Source: Heterocephalus glaber
Lineage: Eukaryota > Chordata > Mammalia > Rodentia > Bathyergidae
DNA length: 64,000 bases
Direction of reading: 5' to 3'
Assembly: GCF_000247695.1 (NCBI RefSeq)
Contig: NW_004624783.1
Coordinates: 3,529,985 to 3,593,984, forward strand
Part shown: in pieces, positions 49,300 to 60,359 of the stretch
Layout of the letters: every line of letters starts with the position of its first letter
Numbering within the stretch: the stretch's first letter is position 1
The notes under the pieces: model-generated
Database searches by the model: none
Told to the model about the DNA's origin: nothing
What the model saw: only the letters and a program-made list of their open reading frames with translations
Position numbers and translations under genes: made by a program

Positions 49300-49510
49300 T
49301 TACCAGCTAGCATTTATTAAAATCTTACTCTATGCCCAGCATTGTGTTGAGTTTGAATATTATCTTACTAATTAATATTCCTAACGATCTTAAATTATAG
49401 TAACTGATGGGAAAGTTGCACCTTAGAGAGATTAAGCAGCTTTCCTAAGCTTCTTTAACTAGCGAAAGGTAGAGTCCATGTGGCAGATCCTGTGTTTTAA
49501 CCATCACAGG
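49300..49510 (-). repeat. MIR SINE, reverse
   Basis: CTAGCATTTATTAAAATCTTAC, CTATGCCCAGCATTGTGTTGAG, TAGAGAGATTAAGCAGCTTTCC and GCAGATCCTGTGTTTTAACCA follow a near-complete reverse MIR. Confidence 0.8.
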
Positions 49511-49759
49511 AAATGGCTAAAATATAAGTAGCAACTATTCCAGAACCTAACCAATTTTGGTTATACTACTATATTGGGAAACTCATTCCCAGTTCCAGTT
49601 TGGATGTTAAAAATGTTTGTTTCTCCAGTGTAATTTGGCCACTGTTCATTACAGGTCCACCTCCCACTCCCCACCTCACCCACGCAAACTGTGCAGTGAC
49701 GTGTGGAGAAGGGTCCCCCAGTGGCTTCAGATGGGGAGAGGCCTGAGCAGCCTCTGCTG

Positions 49760-52380
49760 TTTGGTGGACATTATGCCAGGCACTGGGAATACTGTGGTAA
49801 CGCAAACAGATGTGATTCCTGCCATCTTGGAACTTGTAGTCTAATTGGAGAAATGACCTACATAACTTAACAATGGTAATTATAAAAAGTACTATCAAGT
49901 GCTATGAGACCATGTATCATGGGAATCATCTGTGAGTGTTCAGAGGCAACCTCTCATAAGGCTGAAATCTGGGGCTAAAATAGTAGGCACCAGGGGAAGT
50001 ATAAAGGAGCCAGTATATGTTAAGAACCTACACAAAGAGCTTAACTTCAGGATTCTGAAGGGAAACAGAGTGTAGAAAAGTGTATTAGAGAGATTAAGGT
50101 AGGGGTGACATCTTGTAGGACCTAATAGGACATAATCATTACTTTGGGATTTTATTCCAAGAAAAATGGAAAGTCTTTGAAGGGCTAGAGTGGTAACCTA
50201 GAAGTTATAAGATCAAATTTGTCATTTAAAAGAGCACTCCAATTATCTCTTTGTTAATGAATTGCAATAAAGATGAGGGTGGGGAACTGAGGGAACTATT
50301 AAAAAAATAGGCAGGTGGTTATGGTGGTTTGGAGTAGAATAAGAGGTGGAGACAAATGAGTTGATTTCCAGATCCATCTAGATGTTTAATTGACAAGACT
50401 TGATGGTCGATTGGAAATTGGGAATGAGGGAAAGTGGGATGTGAAGGACTCCTTGATTTGGGATGCCCATTTGTTGAAATGGGGAAGAAAGAACAAATTG
50501 AAGTCAGGGAAAGAATTGAATTCAGTTTCAAAGATGTGGCACCTATAAGACCTGTAGTGTAAATAGCAGTAGGAAGCACTTTATGAGAGGACTGGGCTAG
50601 AGATACAAATTTGATAGCTGCCACGAAAACAACACTGAGATTCTATTTCCAGAAAGAATGGCTGCTATCAAGAAATCAACCAATAACAAATGTTGGTGGA
50701 GTTGTGTGGAGAAAGAAACCCTTCTCCACTGTTGGTGGGAGTGCAGACTGGTGCATCCACTGTGGAAGTCAGTATGGAGATTCCTCAAAAAACTAGGACT
50801 AGAGAGGTCCCATTTGACCCAGCTATTCCCCTGCTGGATATCTTAGCAAAAGAATTAAAAGAATCATACCACAGCAATGTATGTGCACCCATGTTTATAG
50901 TGGCACAGTTTGTAATAGCCAAAACTTGGAAACAGCAGAATTTGCCATCATCTGGAGACTGGGTAAAGAAGATGTGGTTTTTTTCTAAAATGGAGTACTA
51001 CTCAGCCATAAAGAATGAGAAACTAGAGTCATTTATAGCTAAATGGATGAACATTGAGACCGTACTCTTAAGTGAAATAAATAGGACATACATGTGTAAA
51101 TACCAAATAATTTCTCTGGTGTGAGAAACAAAGTGTAAATAAGAATCAAAATGTATAATAGATAATATGAAACAGGAAGAAAAGGTCTAAAGGGAAGGAG
51201 GAAGTGGAGGGAGTAGGGGAAAAGAAGGAAGGGAAAGAAAAAAATATGAGAAAAGGAAAAAATGGAAACAAAGTCTTTGTAAATAAAGAGGGATGGAAGG
51301 GTTGTAGGAAGGGCAGGGGAATGGGGAAAAATAAGAACCAAGATATATCATGTAAAGGTACAAATTCCCAATGATGAATGTCATCATATTGTATACCTAA
51401 AATGTACCAATAAACTTATTGAAAAAAAATTTGATAGCTGCCAGCACACAGATAGCATTTAAAGCCATGAGAATGGTTGAGATACCTGTGGAGAGAGTAC
51501 ATAGAGAAAAGAGGGGAAAGATCTCCAGGCCCATGACCCTATGGACTCCAACATTTAGAGGTCAGTTAGAAGATAAGCTAAAGAGCTAGGAGAAAGAGCA
51601 GAAAAGTACCCTGTTATTGAAGCCAGGAAAGAGGTTTTCCTTCTTTTCAAAAGAGGACTGTTGTATTGGAATAAGTCCACGGTGATTAGGCCTATAAAGT
51701 GCCTACTAAAAAATCACTGGATTAGGCCACCTAGAAGTCTGACTTTAGCACTGAATTGTTGAGTGAAAACCGCTTTGGTATGGTTAAAAGAGAGTGAATA
51801 GATAAGGAAGTAGAGGTAGCCATTGTGAGGGTAGAATTTGTTAGGGATGTGCTTTCAATAATGTGGTTTCCACTAGCCCCATGTGACTCTTTAGATTTAA
51901 AGTAAAATTTAAAACCTGTTTCCTTTGTTGCACTAGTCATATTTTAGGTGTTCAGTAGGCACATACAGCTCTGACTGCTGTGTTGGACAGGGTAGATTAG
52001 AACATTTCCATCATTTCAGAAAGTTCTCCTGGGTTGCACTGTTCTAGAACATGGTAGAGAGCCAGTGAAAATGTCCTAGTAGAGAAAGAAGTTGATATAC
52101 CAAGAGAGAAAATCCTGCTAGATGGGGTGGGAGGAGAGGGGAGCAGGGAAATGTAAGAATTTGATCCATAAGCAGGGATTGCTTTTCTTTATGAAAGATA
52201 CTCTTCCTCAAAAGTAACTATAGAAAAGGAGAAAATGGGTGCAGACCCAGGTTTTATGGTGGAAAGGGGAGGAAGTTCTCCTTTGGTTTCTATTTTTCTC
52301 AGTGAAATAAGAGCTCAAGTCATTAGCCAAGAGCAAAAAGGGGAAGAAAGAGCTGAGATCAGAGGAGGTTGGTGATAACA
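49760..52380 (-). repeat. L2 LINE, reverse, split by an L1
   Basis: Block order fits a reverse L2: ATGCCAGGCACTGGGAATAC, GATTCCTGCCATCTTGGAAC, GACATCTTGTAGGACCTAAT, TTTGGGATTTTATTCCAAG, GAAAGTCTTTGAAGGGCTAG, then past the L1 AAAGCCATGAGAATGGTTGAG, CCATGACCCTATGGACTCC and AACATTTAGAGGTCAGTTAG. The purine-rich strand bias is typical of antisense L2. The L1 at 50624-51426 inserted into it later. Confidence 0.75.
50624..51426 (+). mobile_element. 5'-truncated L1 3' end
   Basis: About 800 bp: the last part of ORF2, a purine-rich 3' UTR and AATAAA near 51411, in the CHCHD3 sense direction. A 17-bp target duplication AAATTTGATAGCTGCCA at 50607-50623 and 51427-51443 brackets it exactly (its A-rich left edge overlaps the tail). 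It is colinear with the copy at 28648-30168. The ORF2 end is frame-shifted near 50700, so it is non-functional. Confidence 0.96.
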
Positions 52381-52389
52381 TGAATAATC

Positions 52390-54940
52390 ATAATGTGGGG
52401 GATAAGAAAATTCAGTAACATTATAAGCAGAATTTAGTGTCTATTTATGAATTTATAGTGATTCCAGTTTCCTTAGTTTTGTGATTTTTCTCCAGAAACT
52501 CTCAACTGGAAAGCTGTGTTAGGGGACATTCATAAGGCAGACATTTGTAGATGGGGCTGTGTGTAATGGCATAGATTAATACTGCTGAATTGGAACCCTT
52601 AGGGAGATGTAAAACTAATGGAGCTCAGCATGGTGAATCCAATCCAGACATGAATTGAGAAATGCACTATTTGGTCCTGCAGTAATATATCATTGTGCCT
52701 TTATTTGAGAATCACTGAGATTCCACCTCTAAAATACTCAGGTATAAGGCTGATCATAGTCATTGGAAAATTGGTGTAGTAGATTGCTGTTTTCTATACC
52801 TTATATTAGATCTTATTCATTTTAAATTTCAAAGCAGCCTAGGATGTTAAGCCAATTTGCTGAATCTTGCCTATCTGAAAAATACTTTAAATCCATTTGT
52901 GTAACTCAAGGGGATGAGATTATGTGATGTGTTTGAATTTAATGCCTTCCTTATGACATCAGTGCCAAATAGTTAATCAGAATAGAAAGAGGAAACACAA
53001 ATTTTTTAAATTATAGAGTTATTGTGGGGATATTCCATACAGAGACATGTAGTTCAGTGTGCTTGTGTGCCCGTATAAATATTTCATTTTTATTAGCTAA
53101 ACAATGTTTAAAGGTATATTTTCTTCTAAGTTTTATATTTAATTTATGGAATATTAAGAAAATATTGACAAATACTTGAATTTGTAGTGTACTGCCAAAA
53201 ATTATTAGTGTGATCATGTTGTAAATTGTGCTTAATACTGGAAATGAAACATTAAGTAGCAGTTCACCTCCTAAGTTCTTTCTCTGTACTGGTTTCCTTA
53301 AATCTGTCTATTTCTCAACTACAAAAAGGCCATCTTCTCATTTCCAGGGACTTTGGGGAAATAAAAAGTTAATATTTATAATGCTCTTGAGTTTCAAGGA
53401 TGCAAGGCACTGTGTACAAAATTACTATGTTGCCTGAGCATTTTTTAAGCCTTGTCCAACCTTTGGAACTGAATTTAGTACCTATGGAAACTTCTCATTG
53501 CTGTAAGTAGTGCCCTTACCCACTAGTGAAAAGTAAAATCAATTCAGAGAATGATTTTAGAATTTTATAACATGGCTTGGGAAATGGACAATAGGAATAT
53601 GTGTAGTTGTGCTCTTTGGCTGTTGTACCAGTTCATATTAGATTGAGTTTGAAAACAACCTTGCAAATGTCACCATCTGTGCTTCACTTTGAGGCCAGAA
53701 TAGGTAAATAGGAGGTTAGTAGAAGTTTCAGTGGTATTTTTTTCCTCACACCACAAGTTGTAGCTTTTGAGGAGGCAAGGGATGGGAAAAATATTTGGAG
53801 GTAAAATTAGCTTTGGGGGGTGTAGGAGAAGAGAGCATCCTGGTTGACTCCTTGGAAAGGTTGGATTCTGCAAGCTATTGAGTAGAACTTACGTTGATGA
53901 GCATGCAAGGAGGCAGCTGAGGGCAGAAAGATTGTTGGAGGCTCGAGTAATAATAAAATGTGTAGGTTGTAGTAGCTGAGAGGGTAATGTCAGAGGGAAC
54001 TGAGGAAGAATTGAAAATGAAAAGCATTTCCAAGGAAAAGCTTAACAATCTCAGTGTACTCATGTATTAAAAGTATTAACAGCAAAAGAACCAAACTTTA
54101 GTGCAAAATGCTGCGCTAATATTGCTATTGATGAAAAATAGAAAGAAAATCTTACTTGAATAAATAACAGAAATAATAAATTAAACATATCCAGTTGATG
54201 CTTAGTGTAGAGACCTTAGAGGTGCCAGCATTCTAAGTGGATCATCAGCTCTAGCCCTGGCTTCAGATGGGAAAATTAGTATCTGTGTGTCTTATCGAAA
54301 AACTGAAGCACGGTGAAGCCTCTGCTCAGAAAGCTGCTGCTGGTGCAGAGACTAGAGCCCAATTTGGTCACACAGAAAGCAGTAGGAAAAATAACTCCAC
54401 CAGGAACTGTGGAAGAACAAGAGGGGCAAAGATTTGAATTTTGGTAATTACTTACAGTTAAAAGACAAAAGTAGGTAAGGAGAGAGAGCAATTACAAAAG
54501 CAGAGAAGGGACTACCGTGAAAGAATTTCATGGTTGGAGAAGGCCTCTAGGTGTTTCAGTTTCATATTATACTTTACTACCAATGCCCTGACCCATGACT
54601 TCAGTAATTTGGCAGTTTCTTTGACATTTTTTCTCACAAGGTTACTAAGGTATTAAGCCAGAAAAAGGTGCTGACCGTTGATACGTATAGAGGCATTATG
54701 AATTTTTCCCAGTTTACATTTTTGTCCTTGTATAGTGTTTGTACACAGATTTTGATTTCTTTTGTCTCCGGATTAGTTTTAGTTAGTTTTCTACTTAGTT
54801 CTACACAGCCTATGGAAATGGGTTTACAATTAAGAATTGTGGTGGCCAGGCATCTGGAAGGAAGGCAAACTCTTAAAGCAATTTCTCAGGGCATAAAAAA
54901 AAAATATGCCTCTGCACTTTTAAACAAGTCATTTCTTGAT
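52390..54940. other. Unrecognised sequence, purine-rich in part
   Basis: 53690-54520 is G/A-rich on the plus strand and could be further old LINE sequence. I could not assign a family. No exon was seen. Confidence 0.35.
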
Positions 54941-54949
54941 AAGCAATAT

Positions 54950-55110
54950 GTGCACATGATAGAAAATTTAATTATCATATGCAAAATAAATCTTAACTCT
55001 TTGAGTACCTGTCTAATTCCCCTCCTTGGAAGCAACTTCTGTTTATAAATGTGAATTCTTTTCAGATACATTTCAGCATATAAATACCATAGATTTTAAA
55101 TTGAACTTGT
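54950..55110 (-). repeat. Old L1 (L1M type) fragment, reverse
   Basis: TAATTCCCCTCCTTGGAAGC, AACTTCTGTTTATAAATGTG and TCTTTTCAGATACATTTCAGC fit the reverse of an ancient L1M 3' region (CCCCAGAGGCAACCACTG...CTTCCAGAGATATTC). Confidence 0.45.
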
Positions 55111-55311
55111 ATATGTCAAGAGCTTATGCAGAATAAGTATAAACTCTTATTTTTTTAATATAACTTATATCAAGCTTTGTCCATTTTCACTGACCATTAG
55201 CCAATCATTAATTTTGAAAAACAAGAAAGAAGCTTAAATGAGTAATGCTGGCCTCACAGTACAGTGTGAGGCAGTGGCTGTCAGTAAATACACAAATGTA
55301 ATGCCTTAGAC

Positions 55312-55500
55312 CAGTGATGGCAAAACTTTTCAAGACAAGGGCCCAAATTACAACCCAGAACCCACTTATTTATCACAAAGTGCCAATACTGCAATTAAAC
55401 CTGAATACTGAGGTTTTAGTTTAGAAAAAACAACTCATGCATCAACATGTTTTGTATTAAAAAAACAAATAACATGCATGCCATAGGTTCACTACCACTG
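55312..55500. mobile_element. 189-bp hAT-type MITE, SPIN-like
   Basis: The termini are CAGTGATGGCAAAACTTTT and, reversed, CAGTGGTAGTGAACCTAT, close to the SPIN/hAT terminal inverted repeat CAGTGATGGCGAACCT. An 8-bp target duplication CCTTAGAC (55304-55311) and CTTTAGAC (55501-55508), with one mismatch, fits hAT integration. The interior includes AACCCACTTATTTATC, CAAAGTGCCAATACTGCAA and CTGAATACTGAGGTTTTAG. No transposase frame is present; it is a non-autonomous copy. Confidence 0.78.
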
Positions 55501-55699
55501 CTTTAGACATATTTATTTATAAAAATATGTGCTGCAGTGGAAGGGCAACTTGGGAGACAGGAAGAGCCTAGGAAACCCCTTGCCGGTATTGAGCTTGTCC
55601 CCTATGCCTGCTCAGGTGCTATCGTGGCCTCCTTCCAACTAGCACTCTGTTTCTGTGGCCCTGAGCTGCTGCTTTTCTCAGGAGCAGGCTTCTGTTCAA

Positions 55700-56810
55700 G
55701 GATCCCTATCTCACCTAGCCTTTGAGGTTTCCCACCCGGCAAACCATTTCCTTCTACTCCTCCCCCATCTCACCAGCCTCACTTTTCAATATTCTTTACT
55801 GTGGATTTCCTTCCTGAGCCTCAACCACACCCTTCTCCCTACACTTCCTTGTCTTTCTTTTAAAGTCTTAAAAAACCTCACCTGTTTTCACACAGTATGT
55901 CCCAGCTGCCCAACATCTGAGCACACCTTCCCTCCTTACTCCACCTTACAGGAATTCCTTTATCTGCTTATAAAATGTGTCCTTGCTGAAAGCGTTTTGC
56001 CTTTTTAATCTGTATGTAAATTTCCATATAAATTTTTTATTTTAAAAAATCCATTAATGATGTTATTGCCTCCAGCTCAACATTCCCTCTGTCTCCTCTT
56101 CACTGCCCATCATTCCTTCACTTGTTTTTCCAGGATATCTGTCTTTCCCACCTCTTGTTGCTTAAGCCTTCCATTCCTTCAGAGCCTACTAAAATTCCAT
56201 CATCTTATCTAAGATTCTTTCCAGTCATCCCTGGCCAGATTTCATCCTTCCCTTTCATATCGTGCCATTGCCAGATAGAGCCCTTAAAGCAGCTCTTATG
56301 GGGCCACCTGGTCTTCTTCTTCCTCATTTCCCACAGTGTCTGGTATGCATGAAGGATACACTGACTTAATCCCACTGCCTCCATTCTTGGCTGCCTGTTT
56401 TCTTCTTTATCAGTGTCCTGCTGTCTGGTTTCTGCCTCTCACACTATACTGAGATTCTTTCTCCACATTGCTGGGAATCACATCCCAAAGTCTTTTATCA
56501 GACTTCATTCTTTTTGACTGTCCTCTGTTGTGGAACTCTGGTCTCCCCAGCTAGTTGGCACTGGATTATTCTGCTGCTTCTCTTTGTGCTCAGTTTCGCC
56601 CACATTTCGTCTTCTTTCCTTGTCACTCTGGAAGCTGTTCCCCAAGGCGTATCTCTCTTTCCTGTCTTCTCCCTACATGTCTTGCAAGGGCCTGTAATGT
56701 AATTGTAATCCTGACCTCAAGCTGAGTTATAGCTGCACACTTTAGATAGTTGAAGGGTGAGGTCATTTCTGCCTGGGCTTCCTGACGTTACTTGAGCACC
56801 ATCAGTATTT
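55700..56810 (+). repeat. Probable L2-derived, pyrimidine-rich stretch
   Basis: The plus strand is strongly C/T-rich, and segments such as CTTATGGGGCCACCTGG and CCACAGTGTCTGGTATGCAT look like L2 3' parts. It is heavily diverged and the boundaries are uncertain. Small open frames here follow the skew and are not supported as genes. Confidence 0.45.
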
Positions 56811-56820
56811 TGTTCTTTAG

Positions 56821-56998
56821 TTTTTGTAGCAGTGGGGATTGAACCTAGTGCCTTTATATGGAACTATATTTTTGGTTCTTTTTACTTACTTTTTAAATTT
56901 GAGTCAGGGTCTTGCATAGTGGCCTAGGCTGACCTTAAACTTGTAATCCTCTTGCCTTAGCTTTCTGAGTAGCTAGGATTACAGGTGTGTACCATTAT
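56821..56998 (-). repeat. B1-ID composite SINE, reverse
   Basis: In reverse, a B1 part (TGGTACACACCTGTAATCC, CTAGCTACTCAGAAAGC, AAGGCAAGAGGATTACAAG, AAGACCCTGACTC) is followed by the 3' half of an ID (GCACTAGGTTCAATCCCCACTG). Known B1-ID dimers (B1-dID type) have this order. The ID half is truncated and it is well diverged. Confidence 0.78.
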
Positions 56999-56999
56999 T

Positions 57000-57590
57000 G
57001 GTCTTTAAATCCTCAGGGCCTAACGCACTATGCAATTCTCCTGGTCCTTTTTCTTCTGTGCCTACATGACCTGCCAGTTACCATGTCCTCCCAATTCTCG
57101 TCAGCCTGTTTCATCTTTACAGCTGATATTTCTCCCATCAACCATCTAGCCAGTTCATCTCCACTTCCATCCGTCTGATTCATTCACATCAGATTAGTTT
57201 CCTAAGATGGTATCCTTATAAATTCATTCTGTTTTTGAGAAAGCCCTGTGGCTTACCATCATCTGGAATAGAACCTGAGCGTGGCCGTCTCTTGTTGGAA
57301 GGCTCCATATGTCAACCCCTTCCTTCTCAGTGCTACTTCTCCCTTTTTCAACTCTCCACTATGCCTGAGTTCCCCAAACATGCAGAATTTGCCAAAGCCT
57401 GCACCTTGACTCACAAATGCCTTTCTACCTTTTGACAGTCCTATTCATTTAGTCTTTTCAGATCCTGTCTCCTCCCAAGAATTTCCCAGGATACCCTCAG
57501 CTAGAAAGGATTGCTTCCTCCCTCAGACCTGTTGTAGCATTTACTGTCTATTCTGTTTCCTTGATGCCTTAGGTTGTCTGCTGTTACCTG
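57000..57590 (+). repeat. L2 LINE segment
   Basis: ATGCCTGAGTTCCCCAAACAT, CAAATGCCTTTCTACCTTTTG, TCCTCCCAAGAATTTCCCAGG and CTTCCTCCCTCAGACC resemble the 3' half of sense L2. The match is by pattern only and is diverged. Confidence 0.5.
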
Positions 57591-57595
57591 TGACC

Positions 57596-57629
57596 TCCAT
57601 CCCCGGTACCAAAAAAATAATAATAATAA
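57596..57629 (+). repeat. ID SINE 3' fragment
   Basis: CCATCCCCGGTACC followed by A7 and (TAA)n is the 3' end and tail of a GGTACC-type ID. The 5' part is absent. Confidence 0.75.
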
Positions 57630-57634
57630 GGTTC

Positions 57635-59530
57635 TTGAGGGGGTGAATGTAGTATCTCCCTCCCCTTTTGGTTCCACACATCCTTTACCACCCCATACCC
57701 AACTGTGATGTGCACATAGTATTCTCTCTGCCTGGCAGCCCTGTGTCCGTGGGGATTTCCCTTCTCCAGGAATAATGCCTGAGCATTCCCCCTTGGAGCA
57801 ATCAGAAGGAATGAAAGACAGAAGGCTTCACTCTACCCCTCCTCCCAATTATTGTTTCCTTTGCTCATTTTCAACACTCTGACACTTAAAGGGCAAATCA
57901 GTATGAGTAACTTTTTTCCTTTACTTGTCACTAAAATAAATATATTTGCAGTTCTTTCAGTTAAGGGAGTCAGACACATTCTCTCCAGTGTATATCTGGT
58001 ATTTGAATCTTGCTTTTTAAATGTAGTGGAAGAAAGAATATACCTAGAGTAATGTAACAACACACTCTTTCACTATAGACTTAAATTTTGATCTTAACCT
58101 AGTTTTTTTAGAATGTGTCACAGTCCTCACTGAGATATGTAACAATTTTAAATTTTTAAAAATTAAGCTGTTCTTGACTTGGTATTAAATGGATTCTCTT
58201 AAATTTAATCATAGCAGGAAAGAGGTAGGGATACTGAACTGTATTTTTTGTGTGGGCAACTCAAGTCTCCCTCAGCTGAAAAAAAGCATGAAAAACCATC
58301 CCAAAGAGTAATTCTTTTTCAAAAATTATAAGCACCTAAAAATAGCATGAATGTGTGTGCTCAACTGTACGTCTGCTTGGGATGCTGCTTTTATATTGCT
58401 CAACAAGAAGATTCTGTGACTCTATGCTATTACATTAATAGTTGGTAAAACATAATATACAATAATAAGACCTATGGAAGTAAATATTTTTCCAAATATG
58501 GAATGATTATCTCTTGGAGGTTATGTTTAGTATTCATTAAATTTTCTCAGATCTTAGGTTCATTGCAAATATCCTTTGTCAGAAGACTAGTGCTTCTGCC
58601 AAGACGAGTGCCTTGTTCTTCGGCTCTCTTGGGAACACCTGTTGTTGGCTAGTTCAGGTTCCCCTTTTTCTGAACATGAGGACTTGCTCTAGGAAGAATG
58701 AGTGATGGAGAGAGTAATGCCCCTTCAAGAACTTGGAACTAAAGTTATCTTTGAAAGCTAGTTTCCTAGTTTAGAAGTTACAGTCTCTTCTTTCCTGAGT
58801 CCTTTTCCAATGAGGTGGGTGGTGCTTCAGTCAGTGCCTCTGTTTTTGTCCACCTGAACCAATATAGCCCATGAGTTCTCTTTCTTCTGCAGGATTCCAC
58901 TCTAGTTCTGGTAAACTATTCTGCTTCACAGAATTCTTCTACCATTCCCAACTGATCCCAGTTCCCCCCATCTCCCTTCTACCTCCACATGTGGGCACTG
59001 ATACAGGATCAAATTATCTGGTTTTCTTCTTCATGGCAACATCAGTAATAAAATAATAGAGTGGTTACAAAAAGCCCTCCTACTAGAATAAACGATGAAA
59101 GCTGAAGAGCACTGCTCACACCAGTTGAAAATGATATCGTCAGAGTACCAAGACTTAGCAACTAGAGTTGCAACTGGAATACCTCTACATTCTTACTACT
59201 GGTAGGAATGAAACTTGACTTTTGATTAGTTCCTTGTGGATTCTCTGATTGACTCAGAAGTTATTACTGCACACAGCTACTCCCACCTTTCCAAATCAGA
59301 CCTGTGTTAGCACTTGTCATGAACACAAACCCTGAGCTTTTGTCCAAGGAAAACCCAGGGTGAGGGGTTGTGATTAGAAGGCTTACAGACACAAGGGTAT
59401 GGATATATTCATTACCCAAGGTCAGAGTCTCAGAGGTCTAGATATACTGGGCAGATCTCCTGCTGGCTTGACAATTGATTTAAGGGAATCTTGAAGTCAG
59501 CCCTCACTTTGCATTCACTAATGATAGATT
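57635..59530. other. Unrecognised intron sequence
   Basis: No exon, RNA gene or assignable repeat was seen. Confidence 0.35.
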
Positions 59531-59619
59531 TCTTCTTATTTGTTCATATCCAAACCAGACCTATATTTGCCTAGAGCCATGTTTATAACATTATTACCTC
59601 TTGCTCTTGTTATACAACC

Positions 59620-59800
59620 TAGTGTACACCTTTGTCTCATACCCTCCCCCAGAGTACGAGCTAGCTGTCATCAAGGATCACATCTTATTCAGCACCTGTC
59701 ACAGTGGATGGCATGTAATGAATGCTTACTAATTGTGGCTTAATCATATTTGTTGTAGATGTGACTGAGTGCGTAAAAGAATGAATGAATGAGCGAACCA
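59620..59800 (+). repeat. Possible L2/MIR 3' end
   Basis: CATCTTATTCAGCACCTGTC, ACAGTGGATGGCATGTAATG and AATGCTTACTAATTGTGG, then GAATGAATGAATGAGCG, resemble the tail of an L2. The assignment is tentative. Confidence 0.4.
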
Positions 59801-59833
59801 ACCTTCATATTGTCAACCAACCTTCATATTGTC
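59796..59833. repeat. Perfect 19-bp tandem duplication
   Basis: AACCAACCTTCATATTGTC occurs twice at a 19-bp offset without mismatch. Confidence 0.88.
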
Positions 59834-60101
59834 TCTCCTTGAACCAATTGTATGAACATTCTAAAGTAGAAGCATGAGGGAGTGGAAATAACTCACAAAG
59901 CCTTGGAATTAAAATAACTTTGAATTTGTGTCAGTGTAAGTTCAATATATTATATAGATATATAACTTTAAAGAAAAGAAATCTGAGGTCAATGCATTGT
60001 ATATGATTATGATTTTCTAACATGTCTAATTAAGCAGTTACTTTATAAAGCCAGGAGAAAATAAATGCCATTCTTTTCTTCAATAATAATTTTTCTCTTG
60101 G

Positions 60102-60356
60102 CCCTGAAACTAAGATATTCTATTATTGAGATATCCAAAGAGCAACAGTTTTGTATGTAACATTACTTGGTCTCATTCACGCATTGAAATATCCTCTGGA
60201 GATTCAAAATAATGTGTAGCCTTAAATATCTCTGAAACTTAATTCTATCACTGAGATATTCAAATAGCAACAATTTTGTATGTAACATTACTTGGTCTCA
60301 TCCACACATTGATATATTCTCTGGAGATTCAAATGGAATGTGTAGCTTAAATATTT
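60102..60356. repeat. Tandem duplication, two ~125-bp units
   Basis: Units about 60102-60229 and 60230-60356 share CTGAAAC near the left edge, GAGATAT, AGCAACA, a long identical core TTGTATGTAACATTACTTGG, CTCTGGAGATTCAAA and AATGTGTAG. Identity is roughly 85 percent by eye, with a 125-bp offset in the core and a small indel at the left. It does not look like a named transposon. Confidence 0.88.
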
Positions 60357-60359
60357 CTT

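Noticed and set aside
50658..51124. Overlapping frames as small genes
   Set aside because: Colinear with the L1 ORF2 end; a shift near 50700 splits it.
55655..56352. Cluster of 60-117 codon open frames
   Set aside because: They reflect the pyrimidine skew of probable L2 sequence (Phe/Leu/Ser/Pro-rich peptides) and have no gene support.
60102..60356. CRISPR-like repeat array
   Set aside because: Only two units, no spacers, and the host is a mammal.
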